Positions 28,149 through 38,404 of a DNA stretch of 64,000 nucleotides are shown here, piece after piece. The stretch comes from UBA6183 sp943372215 (GTDB lineage Bacteria > Bacteroidota > Bacteroidia > UKL13-3): positions 1 to 64,000 of the forward strand of contig CALRXU020000007.1 in NCBI GenBank assembly GCA_943372215.1, written 5' to 3'. The translations under genes were made by a program, and so were the position numbers. Within the stretch, counting starts at the first letter, position 1; each line of letters begins with the position of its first letter. The notes beneath the pieces were generated by a model that ran no database searches, was not told the origin of the DNA, and saw nothing but the letters and a program-made list of their open reading frames with translations.

Positions 28149-28166
28149 CTATATGCCAATAAAAAA

Positions 28167-28191
28167 CCCGACTTCGGAATCCGAAGCCGGG
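28167..28191. terminator. Bidirectional terminator between convergent genes
   Basis: CCCGACTTCGG (28167-28177) pairs with CCGAAGCCGGG (28181-28191), with one A-C mismatch on the plus strand that is a G-U pair on the minus strand. An A run precedes it on the plus strand, giving a T run for the minus-strand gene. Confidence 0.8.
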
Positions 28192-28216
28192 CTGTATTTA
28201 TTTTTACCTAAACTAA

Positions 28217-31200
28217 TTACTTAATAATTACCAAGCGGTAGTTTTTGCTAAATGAAGCTGAACTAATGTTGGTGAAATAAACACCTTGGGTTAATTCAGT
28301 AGTTTCAATTGCCATTTCATAGCTACCATTGGTTAATGATTGAGCTGGGATTGTTTTTACCAATTTACCGCTCATGTCATAAATGTTAACAGATACTTCT
28401 TCTTTAGTAGCTAAGTCAAAAGTAATGTTCACCAAGTTATCAGTTGGATTTGGATACAATGTTACGTTGCTAATTGTAGCAGCATTTTCTTTAACACCTA
28501 CCGCGATTACATTTAACACTTTGCTGATGGTATCAGCACCCGCAGTACCTGTTGCAATTAATGTTACAGTGTAAGTTCCACTTGCTGGGAAAGTAAACAC
28601 GGGATTTTTAGCAGTTGAGGTATCTGTTGTTGAAGTTGTTACTCCAAAATCCCAATTGTATGTTGTAGCAAATCCTTTTTCGTCAGTTGTATTGGTGAAC
28701 GTAAACTCACGTGAACCAGTTGTGGTACTTTGTACATAAGTAAAATCAGCAACCGGGTTAGATGAGGCATCGTTTACTACAACGGTAACATTAAAGGTAG
28801 CATTACCGCAAGGACTTAATGCTGTTAAGATGGCATTGTAAGTTCCGTTAGCTGGGTATACAAATGAAGGATTGGCTTGAACACTGGTATCTGCTGTTGA
28901 GTTGGTAACACCAAAGTTCCAGAAATAAGCTACTGCATTTGAAGAGGTGTTTGTAAAGTTCACTGTTCTTCCAGTTCCATTTGCCGCTGTAAATCCAGCT
29001 AAAGCACCTGGTCTGTTATAAGGAGCAGAAGTATACCCTTCTGACTGTGGGTCGAAATTTGACCAGCAGTTGGTCCAGTTGCTATCAGGGTGTGGGCCCA
29101 AAGCACCTCTGTAAGGTGTTTGTTTGAAGAAAGGATCAGCTACACGTGCAGCAGCGAAACTTGCACCTGTTAAAGCAGGAGAGTTTGGTGCTGGAGCAAA
29201 GTTAGGATTGGTGTAGTTGAATGGATTAGACAATACGCCATTTGCAGAAGTTAAAGTATCAGTACCATTGGCAACAATGCTGGCTCTTACTGTAGCAGCA
29301 TTAGCCGAGCTGTTGTTTACTGCTCTTAAGTTACCAGCTAAAATATTATTGCGGAACATCATTGAGTCATTGGCAAATTTTTGTCCGGTACGCGTACCGT
29401 CAATAAATAAACCATCAGGGAAACCCATGATAATAGAGTTGAATATTGAAGTAGATGAATTTCTGCGGATGCGAGCTCCGTTTTGGAATGAGTTTGATGT
29501 GCTTAACGGAGTTCCATTAGCCAACGGACCAACAATAGTTACATTAGAGAATGTTGGGTCAGTGTATGGCTGTGCTTCTGTTCCAGTTCCATCATTGTCT
29601 GATTCAAAACCATTGGTTGTTGGACCATTTCCGATGTCGTATAAGTTAGAATCGCGCAAAACAATTGCATGCTGTACTTTACCCTTAAATCCAAAATCAA
29701 CGTCCAAATCATCATCTACGTTACGGAAAGAAATTAAGTTTCTTCCATTTACTGAACCACCAAACCACTCAAATCCATCATCATCAGCAAATGAAACCTG
29801 AACATTTTCAATAGTAGTACCTGAACCTAAACCACCCATGGTTAAACCATTGATTTCGTTACCTGGCGTAATTACTGTTCCTCCGTATTCCAAACGAACA
29901 TATTTTAATGTACCTGCATTATGCGCATCATCATTACCACCATATAAACCATCGCCATTTGCGTTATCAATATCACCTTCTATTGCATTTTGGATACCTG
30001 GTTCATTAGCTGCAATTGCACTGCCTGGGCAAGTTGAGCAATCTGTAGGACGATTTACTCTTGCTTTTCCCAATACAATTAAGCCTCCCCAATCACCTTT
30101 AGCACGTTGACCAGCAGGTTTAGCAGAAGTGAAAACGATTGGTTGGTTTTTAGTACCATTTGCTTCAATTTTACCATTGCGTGTAATTACCAAAGAGGCT
30201 TTATCAGCACCACCTTTAATGATTGTACCTGACTGTATGGTTAATGTAGCATTGTTTTTTACAAACACATATCCGTTTAAGGTATAAATGGTATCGCGGA
30301 ATAATGTAGTGTTTGCTGTAATTTCTCCTGATAATGCTTTTACCGGTGAGTTAATACCCGTTACTGTAATTTGTTTGATTACTTGAGCAGTACATCCGCT
30401 TGCACTTGTAACAATCAATTTTACTTGAAACGTTCCGTTAGTCGTGTAAACCCTGGTTGGATTGGCTGATGTAGAAGTTCCTCCATCACCAAAAGACCAG
30501 CTATATGTTGAAGCATTGGTAGAAGCGTTTAAGAAAGATACTGAACCATTTGAACCCAATGAAGAACTGAAATCGGCAATAGGTAATGGAGCAATGTTAA
30601 CTGTTATGCTATCTGTTTTTTTGCAACCAGTTGCATTATCAGTTACTGTTACAAAGTATTTGGTTGTTGTTGTTGCATTTACCACAGGGCGAGCAATTGC
30701 TGCATTGCTTAAACCAGTAGCAGGAGACCAAGAGTAGCTGTAACCAGTTCCTAAATCTCTACCAATTGTTGCGGTTCTTCCAATACAAATTGTGGTATCA
30801 TTACCTGCATCAACAACCGGAACGAAGTTGTTTATTGGAGCCACATCATAATTGGCTGCATTAGGGTTGAAGTTACACCAGCATTTTGTCCAATCATCAG
30901 TACCCATTGCACCACGGAAAGTTGTTGGGGTAAAATAAGCATCAGCAATACGAGGGGCGGTAAATGAAGCGCCTGTTAAAGCAATTGAACTAACCGCTGG
31001 TAAAAAATTTGGATTGGTGTAGTTAAATGCATTGGTTAATACCCCATTTGCAGAAGTTAAAGTATCAGTACCTTGACTAACAATGCTAGCTCTAACAGTA
31101 GCTGCGTTAACTGAACTGTTGTTTATAGCTCTTAAGTTACCAGCTAAAATGTTGTTGCGGAACATCATAGAGTCATTGGCAAATTTTTGTCCAGTACGTG

Positions 31201-32218
31201 TACCATCAAGGAATAAACCATCAGGAAAGCCCATGATAATTGAGTTAAAAATTGAAGCCGAAGAATTTCTACGAATACGGGCTCCGTTTTGGAATGAGTT
31301 TGATGTGGTTAAAGCTGTACCATTGGCTAAAGGACCAACCACCGTAATGTTAGAATAGGTAGGATTGGTATAAGGTTGTGCTTCTGTTCCAGTTCCATCG
31401 TTGTCTGATTCAAAACCATTGGTTGTTGGACCAGATCCGATATCATATAAGTTAGAGTCGCGTAAAACAATTGCATATTGTATTTTACCTCTGTATCCAA
31501 AATCTGTGTCTAAGTCATCATCTACGTTACGGTTAGAAACCAACCATTTTCCATTTACAGTTCCACCAAACCACTCAAATCCATCATCATCAGCAAATGA
31601 AACCTGAACGTTTTCAATTGTAGTAGCTGAACCTAAAGCACCCATGGTTAAACCATTGATTTCGTTACCCGGAGTAATTACTGTTCCTGCAAATTCAATA
31701 CGTACAAATTTTAAAACACCTGCATTGTGTGTATCATCATTACCACCATATAAACCATCACCATTTGCATTATCAATATCACCTTCAATTGCATTTTGTA
31801 TGCCTGGTTCACCAGCAGCAACTGCACTACCAGGGCAAGTTGAACAATCAGTTGGACGATTAACTACTGCTTTTCCCAGGATTACTACACCACCCCAATC
31901 ACCTTTAGCACGTTGGCCAGCTGGCTTTTCAGATGTAAATACAATGGGTTGGTTAACTGTACCATTGGCATTGATTTTACCATTACGGGTAATGATTAAT
32001 GTAGATTTGTTTCCGGCTTTACCTTTAATAATTGTACCCGGTTGAATAGTAAGCGTTGCATTGTTTTTAACAAACACATAACCATCCAAGGTATAGATGG
32101 TATCGCTAAAAAATGTAACATCATTGGTGATGCTACCACTAATGGTTCTTACCTTCTGTGCAAATGATGCACCAACGATAAAAACCAAGGCAATCAATAA
32201 TAAGTTGAGTTTTTTCAT
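28217..32218 (-). CDS. T9SS-secreted duplicated beta-helix/PKD surface protein
   Basis: 1333 residues with a signal peptide (LLLIALVFIVGASFAQ). Two copies of a roughly 450-residue module lie near residues 24-485 and 626-1085. Each has DTIYTLxGYVFVKNNATLTI, AKGDWGG, CSTCPG, FADDDGFEWFGG and GFESDNDGTG motifs, which look like a parallel beta-helix. One PKD domain (YSWSFGDGG) separates them and two more follow (FWNFGV, YNWDFGV). A type A sorting domain (LYPNPTDNLVNITFD, YDMSGKLVKTI) ends the protein. Similar modules are often seen next to TonB receptors in Bacteroidota; here the receptor gene is directly upstream. The function is probably surface binding; the ligand is unknown. Confidence 0.85.
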   Translation of the reverse strand: MKKLNLLLIALVFIVGASFAQKVRTISGSITNDVTFFSDTIYTLDGYVFVKNNATLTIQPGTIIKGKAGNKSTLIITRNGKINANGTVNQPIVFTSEKPAGQRAKGDWGGVVILGKAVVNRPTDCSTCPGSAVAAGEPGIQNAIEGDIDNANGDGLYGGNDDTHNAGVLKFVRIEFAGTVITPGNEINGLTMGALGSATTIENVQVSFADDDGFEWFGGTVNGKWLVSNRNVDDDLDTDFGYRGKIQYAIVLRDSNLYDIGSGPTTNGFESDNDGTGTEAQPYTNPTYSNITVVGPLANGTALTTSNSFQNGARIRRNSSASIFNSIIMGFPDGLFLDGTRTGQKFANDSMMFRNNILAGNLRAINNSSVNAATVRASIVSQGTDTLTSANGVLTNAFNYTNPNFLPAVSSIALTGASFTAPRIADAYFTPTTFRGAMGTDDWTKCWCNFNPNAANYDVAPINNFVPVVDAGNDTTICIGRTATIGRDLGTGYSYSWSPATGLSNAAIARPVVNATTTTKYFVTVTDNATGCKKTDSITVNIAPLPIADFSSSLGSNGSVSFLNASTNASTYSWSFGDGGTSTSANPTRVYTTNGTFQVKLIVTSASGCTAQVIKQITVTGINSPVKALSGEITANTTLFRDTIYTLNGYVFVKNNATLTIQSGTIIKGGADKASLVITRNGKIEANGTKNQPIVFTSAKPAGQRAKGDWGGLIVLGKARVNRPTDCSTCPGSAIAANEPGIQNAIEGDIDNANGDGLYGGNDDAHNAGTLKYVRLEYGGTVITPGNEINGLTMGGLGSGTTIENVQVSFADDDGFEWFGGSVNGRNLISFRNVDDDLDVDFGFKGKVQHAIVLRDSNLYDIGNGPTTNGFESDNDGTGTEAQPYTDPTFSNVTIVGPLANGTPLSTSNSFQNGARIRRNSSTSIFNSIIMGFPDGLFIDGTRTGQKFANDSMMFRNNILAGNLRAVNNSSANAATVRASIVANGTDTLTSANGVLSNPFNYTNPNFAPAPNSPALTGASFAAARVADPFFKQTPYRGALGPHPDSNWTNCWSNFDPQSEGYTSAPYNRPGALAGFTAANGTGRTVNFTNTSSNAVAYFWNFGVTNSTADTSVQANPSFVYPANGTYNAILTALSPCGNATFNVTVVVNDASSNPVADFTYVQSTTTGSREFTFTNTTDEKGFATTYNWDFGVTTSTTDTSTAKNPVFTFPASGTYTVTLIATGTAGADTISKVLNVIAVGVKENAATISNVTLYPNPTDNLVNITFDLATKEEVSVNIYDMSGKLVKTIPAQSLTNGSYEMAIETTELTQGVYFTNISSASFSKNYRLVIIK
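28980..30340 (-). repeat. Second copy of the internal 1.8-kb-spaced duplication
   Basis: This segment of the T9SS gene repeats about 30786-32146 at a constant offset of 1806 bases (602 codons); for example, the same minus-strand block occurs at 29838 and 31644. Similarity is high in DNA as well as protein. Confidence 0.8.
30786..32146 (-). repeat. First copy of the internal duplication
   Basis: N-terminal copy of the module repeated at 28980-30340 in the same gene; borders are approximate. Confidence 0.8.
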
Positions 32219-32388
32219 CTTTATAAAATTTGAGCAATATTATAAGTGGTATGTGTAGTAATGCTTACTTTAATATTAATTAAAAGTTAAGCGGCTAGTG
32301 GCCTTATTTATCAGGTACTTGTAGGAAAACAACCAATAAATATCATAAAAAACAATGTAGCATTATCCTATTGTTAACCCATTAAATA

Positions 32389-32422
32389 CAAAGAAAGCCC
32401 TTGTTTACAAGGGCTTTCTTTG
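32389..32422 (-). terminator. Hairpin terminator after the TonB-dependent receptor
   Basis: Perfect 15-bp stem CAAAGAAAGCCCTTG (32389-32403) with CAAGGGCTTTCTTTG (32408-32422), 4-base loop, 25 bases past the receptor stop at 32447. It separates the receptor from the T9SS gene, so the two are probably separate transcripts. Confidence 0.88.
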
Positions 32423-32446
32423 CTGTAGTATATTTAAGTTAGCTTT

Positions 32447-35380
32447 TTAGAATTTATAGCTTACTCCTAAACTTACATTGTAACCGTTGGTAAAACGATA
32501 AACCGTATTATCGAAGTTTGCTTTTTCTGAAACGGGAATACTTGCATCGGTGCGTTGTTTGATGCTGATGTCATCAAACTTTCCATTTTTGTTGTTGTCT
32601 TGATAGAATATTAAATCTTGCGCTAACAAATCACCAATGGTTAATTTGGCTTCTAACCCCTTATAAATTCTGCGGGCAATAGAAAGGTCAACTACTGTTC
32701 TTGGATTTTCCCACAAATCAGGAATTAAACCATTTTTTTCTCTCACAAATGCAATGCGTCTTCCAACACGGTTAACAAATAACGCAATTGATAAGGAACT
32801 TTTAGGGTTATAGTATTGCAAACTAGAGTTAACAATGTAAGGAGATTGGCCCTGTAGTGGGCGGGTTCCTAGGCCAGATGCGGCTGCGGCTCCTTCAATT
32901 TTAACTTCTGAAAAAATGCGGGCATAGTTCATCGTAAAAGTAAAGTTTCTAAATAACATTTTGGTGCCAAATAACTTGTCTAAAAAATCGAAATTTTTTC
33001 TGATTTCAATTTCAAAGCCATAGTTTGTTGCATTTGCATCACTGGTATAAGAAAGTAATGGGTCACTTCCAGGTAATTCATTTAAACTTTCAATGGCATT
33101 GGTAAATTCTTTGTAGAACAATGAACCAGAAAGCAATTGGCCTTCACCAGGGAAATACTCAAACCTAAAGTCGTAGTTATTGATTCGGGTACGTGCTAAA
33201 TTAGGTTTACCGCTCACTGTTGTATTTAAGTTGAAATCATAAAATGCAAATGGTGCCAACTCCCTAAACTCAGGACGAGCCAAACTTCTAAATCCTGACA
33301 AACGTAAGTTAATCTTGGACGTCAATTCGTAGGTTAAGTTAATAGAGGGAAGGACATCATTAAATGTGGTATCAATGGTTAATGGTTTTGGTGGTGATTG
33401 ATTTAACTCAAACGTATTTAGTTTTTGCTGGTATGATTCGAAACGAACGCCATACACTGCTCTAAATCTACCCAAAAAGCGTTGATCAAACATGACGTAA
33501 GCAGCCTTTAAGTTTGACTCTGCCGAGTAAACATCTTGAGGACGAAAATCTTCATCTAAGTACAATGTATCGTTCAACTTGTTTTTGCTGAAAAGGGTAT
33601 CAACATTTCCTTGAATAAACTTTTGGTAGTTGTATCCGCTGTTTGGATCACTTACAAAACGCAAGCGGTAACCAAATGCGCGGGCTTGAAAATCTCTTTT
33701 GCGTTGTTGAATGAATCCACCAACCTTAACCTCTGTTTTTAACCTTTTACCTGTTAAAAATTCAATAGGGCGTTGGATGTCTACACCAGCACTCTTAATA
33801 TTTTCATCGAGAGTAGAGTAAAATCTTCCTGTTTGGGTAATATCAATGCTATTTGAGATTTGAGCTGCATACGGAGTGTACTCCCCGGTTGAAGCATCAA
33901 TTAATGTTGAACGAGTAGAAAACCTCCTAAAATCAGGGATGTCTCTTTTAATTTTATTGTAGTTTAATACCCACTTTGCCTTCACTTTTGCTTTAGGTAA
34001 AAAATGCTCACCAATTAATTGTGAGGTTAACAACTGGTTTTGCTGATACGACAAATAGGTGTTTCTTACCAAAGGTACTTGCTCATCTAAATAACTATCT
34101 ACACCTGTCCTGATTTGGGCTACATTTTCTGTATTAATTGTATATGCATTTTTAAAACTAAACTTATGGTTTCCATTTATTTTTAATCCAAAGTTAGCCA
34201 TGGTACCAGTGAGTAATTCATGTTTAGTAGTTTCGTCAGTATAAGTAGATAACAATTGATTTTCGTCTCCGGTTAGTGGCTTGTTGAACCTGTTTCTATC
34301 AACCGTAGTATTGCGGTAACTATTGTTGTATGAACCTGATAATATGTAACCGAACTCGTTCTTCCTGCCAAATTTGTAGTTATTACCTCCAGCAATTTGT
34401 AATGAATAATTCATCGGTAAGGACGAGATACGATCGGTACTCCAGTTATCATTAAATTTTTGACTTGCAGCTGCTTTTTCGGCTGTGGTTTGGGTATGGT
34501 AAAATCCACGGGCTGCAATATCAGTTGGTATTTTACGTGTTCCATCATCAAGTCCTAGCCAATCTGTTTTGCCACTGGTTGCGGATTGTATACCAGTTTT
34601 GGTAGTGGTAATACTATTTATGCTTGCACCAACACCAACTGAGATGAATTTTTTCTCTGGAATATCTTTGGTATTGATGGTGATCAATCCACCTGTAAAA
34701 TCGCCCGGTAAATCAGGAGATGCTGATTTGGTGATAACCATGTTATCAACCATGTTTGAAGGAATAATATCAAATGAGAATGCTTTGCGATCTGATTCAG
34801 TGCTTGGGAGCGGAGCGCCATTAATGTAAGCTGAGTTGTAACGATCATTTAATCCACGGATAATGGCAAATTTATTGTCTTGTATAGAAGTACCACTGAT
34901 GCGTTTCATTACATCGCTAGTGGTGTTATCTGGAGATTTTTTAATCACGTCAGCAGAAATACCATCAGAAACTGAAACTGAATTTTTTTGTTGGATAAGC
35001 AATGCGCTTGAATTTTCTTTTCTTAGCTCACCTTGCACCACTACTTCTTTTAATTCCTTGGTAGAAGCCTCTAAAGAAATATTCATTTTAGTTATTTCAT
35101 TTAGTTTAACCTCTACTTGTGCAAATTGCTTTTTTACATATCCTACATAACTTACGTTAATGGTGTAAGTACCAGGCTTTAAGTTACTAATGGTAAAATC
35201 GCCAAACAAATCAGTAGATGCTCCAAAGGAAGTTCCTTCTACACTAACAGAAACACCAATAAGTTCTTCCCCATTTTTTTTGTCTATAACTTTACCCGAA
35301 ATTTTTCCGGTTTGAGCCAAGGCGGCATAACCTGAAAAAAGAAAGATTGCAAAGAGTAGTTTTTGTAAAATTGTCTTCAT
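32447..35380 (-). CDS. TonB-dependent receptor
   Basis: 977 residues. A signal peptide (LLFAIFLFSGYAALAQ) is followed by a carboxypeptidase-like regulatory domain (residues 25-110: GKVIDKKNGEELIGVSVSVEG, GxFTISNLKPGTYTINVSYVGY), a plug (residues 130-245: RGLNDRYNSAYINGAPLPS, GDFTGGLITINTKD) and a 22-strand type barrel ending in the aromatic NVSLGVSYKF. It takes up an unknown substrate across the outer membrane with ExbBD/TonB energy. The adjacent T9SS surface protein could help capture the substrate. Confidence 0.93.
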   Translation of the reverse strand: MKTILQKLLFAIFLFSGYAALAQTGKISGKVIDKKNGEELIGVSVSVEGTSFGASTDLFGDFTISNLKPGTYTINVSYVGYVKKQFAQVEVKLNEITKMNISLEASTKELKEVVVQGELRKENSSALLIQQKNSVSVSDGISADVIKKSPDNTTSDVMKRISGTSIQDNKFAIIRGLNDRYNSAYINGAPLPSTESDRKAFSFDIIPSNMVDNMVITKSASPDLPGDFTGGLITINTKDIPEKKFISVGVGASINSITTTKTGIQSATSGKTDWLGLDDGTRKIPTDIAARGFYHTQTTAEKAAASQKFNDNWSTDRISSLPMNYSLQIAGGNNYKFGRKNEFGYILSGSYNNSYRNTTVDRNRFNKPLTGDENQLLSTYTDETTKHELLTGTMANFGLKINGNHKFSFKNAYTINTENVAQIRTGVDSYLDEQVPLVRNTYLSYQQNQLLTSQLIGEHFLPKAKVKAKWVLNYNKIKRDIPDFRRFSTRSTLIDASTGEYTPYAAQISNSIDITQTGRFYSTLDENIKSAGVDIQRPIEFLTGKRLKTEVKVGGFIQQRKRDFQARAFGYRLRFVSDPNSGYNYQKFIQGNVDTLFSKNKLNDTLYLDEDFRPQDVYSAESNLKAAYVMFDQRFLGRFRAVYGVRFESYQQKLNTFELNQSPPKPLTIDTTFNDVLPSINLTYELTSKINLRLSGFRSLARPEFRELAPFAFYDFNLNTTVSGKPNLARTRINNYDFRFEYFPGEGQLLSGSLFYKEFTNAIESLNELPGSDPLLSYTSDANATNYGFEIEIRKNFDFLDKLFGTKMLFRNFTFTMNYARIFSEVKIEGAAAASGLGTRPLQGQSPYIVNSSLQYYNPKSSLSIALFVNRVGRRIAFVREKNGLIPDLWENPRTVVDLSIARRIYKGLEAKLTIGDLLAQDLIFYQDNNKNGKFDDISIKQRTDASIPVSEKANFDNTVYRFTNGYNVSLGVSYKF

Positions 35381-35407
35381 TTGATACTAGTTCGTATTTT
35401 AGTGCGA

Positions 35408-35415
35408 CAAAACTA
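35408..35415 (-). promoter_or_regulatory. TAnnTTTG box (TAGTTTTG) before the TonB receptor
   Basis: 27 bases before the receptor ATG. A TTTTG lies 27 bases further upstream, too far for the usual spacer. Confidence 0.35.
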
Positions 35416-35551
35416 CCCTTAGGCAGTTACTCCCTAGTTAAACAAAAGTTATGCTTATGTTAAGCGAGTGTTAACACAATATCGCCTTAATGTTAATCGC
35501 CTTTAAATCCTACACAAGCCAAGACAGTGTAATTACATGATATTTATTAGG

Positions 35552-36748
35552 TTATTGGATAACCCCCAGTTGTTTTCCCACTTTTACAAATGCGGCAACG
35601 GCCTTATCAATATGTGCTGTTTCGTGCGCTGCCGATAATTGAACCCTAATACGGGCCAAGTCTTTGGGTACCACCGGATAAAAGAATCCGATAACATAAA
35701 TTCCTTCATCCAATAATTTAGCTGCAAACTCTTGGGCCAACTTGGCATCATAAAGCATTACCGGCACGATAGCGCTTGCCCCACCACGCAGGTCAAAACC
35801 AGCAGCTTGCATGCCTGCTTTAAAGTGGTTTACATTGGCTTCCAGCTTATCACGCAATGCGGTGCTCTCATTCAGCAACTTAAATACTTCAATACTTGCC
35901 CCAACAATAGCAGGCGCTAATGAATTGCTAAATAGGTAAGGCCTAGAGCGTTGACGCAACAATTCAATCACCTCCTTTTTGCCTGTGGTATAACCACCCA
36001 TGGCTCCCCCTAAAGCTTTCCCCAATGTACCAGTAATAATATCAACCCGATCCATCACATTGCATAATTCCGGAACTCCCCTTCCCGTTTTGCCAATAAA
36101 ACCAGCACTGTGGCATTCATCTGTCATCACCAATGCATCATATTTATCCGCTAAATCACATATTTTATCCATTTGGGCCACATAACCATCCATGCTAAAA
36201 ACACCATCGGTAACAATAATTTTAAAGCGTGCTCCCTTTTCATTTGCAGCTATCAGTTGCGCTTCTAGGTCTGCCATATCATTGTTTTTATAACGGTAAC
36301 GTTGCGCTTTGCACAAACGAACGCCATCAATAATACTGGCATGATTCAATTCATCGCTAATAATGGCATCAGCCTCTTGAAACAAGGGTTCAAATACCCC
36401 ACCGTTGGCATCAAAAGCAGCCGCGTATAAAATGGTATCTTCAGTTCCGTAAAAAGCAGCAATGGTTTTTTCCAGCTCCTTATGAATATCTTGAGTGCCG
36501 CAAATAAAGCGCACACTGCTCATACCGAAGCCATGTGTTTCTATTGCGCGCTTCGCAGCTTCTTTAACCCGAGGATGCGAAGACAATCCGAGGTAATTAT
36601 TGGCACAAAAATTAAGTACGGTTTGCCCGGTGTTTAATGTAATTTCAGCCCCTTGCTCAGAAGCTATAATTCTTTCCTTTTTGTATAACCCGGCTGACTC
36701 AATATCTGCCAGTTCTTTTTGTAAGTGTTGTTGTAATTTACCGTACAT
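35552..36748 (-). CDS. kbl: Glycine C-acetyltransferase (2-amino-3-ketobutyrate CoA ligase)
   Basis: 398 residues, standard length. Alpha-oxoamine synthase motifs: NFCANNYLGLSSHPRV, GFGMSSVRFICGTQDIHKELE, TDECHSAGFIGKTGRG, and ITGTLGKALGGAMGG with the PLP lysine. It splits 2-amino-3-ketobutyrate with CoA into glycine and acetyl-CoA in threonine breakdown. The usual partner threonine dehydrogenase is not adjacent. Confidence 0.93.
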   Translation of the reverse strand: MYGKLQQHLQKELADIESAGLYKKERIIASEQGAEITLNTGQTVLNFCANNYLGLSSHPRVKEAAKRAIETHGFGMSSVRFICGTQDIHKELEKTIAAFYGTEDTILYAAAFDANGGVFEPLFQEADAIISDELNHASIIDGVRLCKAQRYRYKNNDMADLEAQLIAANEKGARFKIIVTDGVFSMDGYVAQMDKICDLADKYDALVMTDECHSAGFIGKTGRGVPELCNVMDRVDIITGTLGKALGGAMGGYTTGKKEVIELLRQRSRPYLFSNSLAPAIVGASIEVFKLLNESTALRDKLEANVNHFKAGMQAAGFDLRGGASAIVPVMLYDAKLAQEFAAKLLDEGIYVIGFFYPVVPKDLARIRVQLSAAHETAHIDKAVAAFVKVGKQLGVIQ

Positions 36749-36814
36749 AATGTTGTTGGTTTATAAATTAATTACTGCAACTTTAAACATTATCAAGTAA
36801 AGTTGCACCTTGTA

Positions 36815-37645
36815 TTAAGAAAATTTGAATTGCGCAGCACACCATTCATTTTTGGTGAGGTGGGTGATGTAATCAAACTGGTAAAACTCCGCAGCATACC
36901 TAATGTCTGCAAGATCTTTCTCATAAAATCCACTAATAAGCAATAAGGCTCCAGGTTTTACATGCTTAGAAAGTGTTTTAAAACTTTCCAATAATATATT
37001 CTTATTGATATTAGCCAGCACGGCATCAAACAACTCACCTTGTTTTAATTGAGACAAATCACCTAACCTAAATTCAAAATCAGGGAGGTTGTTGAGGCTT
37101 TTATTTTCAGCAATGTTATCTACACACCATTCATCAATATCATTGCCAACAATTTGTTTAGCACCTAGCCTTAAGGCCATTAGGCCTAATACCCCGGTTC
37201 CGCAACCAAAATCAAACACCGATGCTCCCTTGAAATCATTTTTTAACATGAGCTCTAGCACCAGCTGTGTGGTTTCATGATGTCCGGTGCCAAACGTATT
37301 TTTGGGCTGAATAATTAAGGTATGCTCATACCCCATATCCAATTGATGAAAAGGGGCACAAACCAAGATTTTATCTGCTATAATAATTGGCTCGTAATTG
37401 GCTTCCCACTGGGCATTCCAATTTTGTTGGGGAATAATATTGTGAGGTATCGTATTTGGGTTAAGGGCATACCTCAGCAATACCTCATTAAATGTTGCAT
37501 CCAGATGCAATGATTGTGGGATAAAAGCAGAGAATCCTTCTTCATTTTCAACAAAACCCTCATACCCAATCTCTGCCAGCTCAGCAATCAGCATATCTTT
37601 TACTTCGTTGGTGCAGGTGATAACAAATTCTAAATATGATTCCAT
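36815..37645 (-). CDS. prmA: Ribosomal protein L11 methyltransferase
   Basis: 276 residues from ATG 37645; the longer frame begins with TTG 37654, which overlaps the promoter box. FGTGHHETTQLVLELM and the SAM-binding motif SVFDFGCGTGVLGLMALRLGA are typical of PrmA, followed by DIDEWCVDNIAEN and LANINKNILLE. It trimethylates L11. Confidence 0.93.
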   Translation of the reverse strand: MESYLEFVITCTNEVKDMLIAELAEIGYEGFVENEEGFSAFIPQSLHLDATFNEVLLRYALNPNTIPHNIIPQQNWNAQWEANYEPIIIADKILVCAPFHQLDMGYEHTLIIQPKNTFGTGHHETTQLVLELMLKNDFKGASVFDFGCGTGVLGLMALRLGAKQIVGNDIDEWCVDNIAENKSLNNLPDFEFRLGDLSQLKQGELFDAVLANINKNILLESFKTLSKHVKPGALLLISGFYEKDLADIRYAAEFYQFDYITHLTKNEWCAAQFKFS

Positions 37646-37651
37646 GGTGGG

Positions 37652-37659
37652 CAAAAGTA
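37652..37659 (-). promoter_or_regulatory. TAnnTTTG box (TACTTTTG) before prmA
   Basis: Six bases before the prmA ATG. No TTG at 18-21 bases upstream. Confidence 0.35.
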
Positions 37660-37678
37660 GGGAAAAACTACCTATTGC

Positions 37679-38404
37679 TTACTTCAATAAATTACGGGCT
37701 TGCAACACTTTCCACACCTCATCCTTATAAGTGCTGCCAATGGCAATTAATTGGTCTTTTACTTTTATGCATTGGTTATCTATTTCAGCTACAAACTCCA
37801 AGTTTACCATGTGTGATTTATGCACCCGAATAAAATTGGGATAAGGTTTTAGCTGGTCTTCAAAGTTTTTCATGGTGCTGTGTACGGTTAGCCGAGCATC
37901 ATCAAACCACAGCCTGATGTAATCTTTTAGCCCTTCAACCAACCACAATTTACTTAAATCTATTTTCATCCATTTTCCCTCTGAGCGCACAAACATCAAC
38001 TTATCCTGAGCAGAGGTTGCATGTTGATTGATGGAAATATTACCTGTTTCCTGCAACAACTGTTTTGCCTTGTAAAATGCTTTTAAGAACCGCTCAAAGG
38101 GAATGGGTTTAAGCAAATAATCTACTGCGTTTAACTCATAACTGGCCACCGCATATTCATGATAAGCCGTGGTAAAAATAACCAATGGTGGATTTTTTAA
38201 TGTCCTCAAAAAGTCCATCCCACTAATCTCAGGCATGTTAATATCAAGCAATAACAAATCAACCGCCTGTTTATTTAATAGGGCAAATGCTTCTAATGCA
38301 TTGTTACAAGTACCCACTAATTCGGCATCTTCTAGTTTGTCCAAATAAGTTTGCAAGATGTCTCTGGCCAGTGGTTCATCATCCACTATCACTACTTTTA
38401 TCAT
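37679..38404 (-). CDS. LytTR-family response regulator
   Basis: 241 residues. The receiver (1-120) has the acidic pair DDE near residues 8-10, the phospho-acceptor in LLLLDINMPEISG (about D54) and the lysine of LLKPIPFERF. The LytTR DNA-binding domain spans about residues 140-240 (WLVEGLKDYIRLWFD, FIRVHKSHMVNL). It overlaps the kinase gene by 4 bases and receives phosphate from it. The targets are unknown. Confidence 0.92.
   Translation of the reverse strand: MIKVVIVDDEPLARDILQTYLDKLEDAELVGTCNNALEAFALLNKQAVDLLLLDINMPEISGMDFLRTLKNPPLVIFTTAYHEYAVASYELNAVDYLLKPIPFERFLKAFYKAKQLLQETGNISINQHATSAQDKLMFVRSEGKWMKIDLSKLWLVEGLKDYIRLWFDDARLTVHSTMKNFEDQLKPYPNFIRVHKSHMVNLEFVAEIDNQCIKVKDQLIAIGSTYKDEVWKVLQARNLLK

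Noticed and set aside
29217..32045. Several long plus-strand frames opposite the T9SS gene
   Set aside because: They mirror the repeated minus-strand gene, share its 1806-base period and have unnatural valine/alanine/proline-rich composition. They are shadows.
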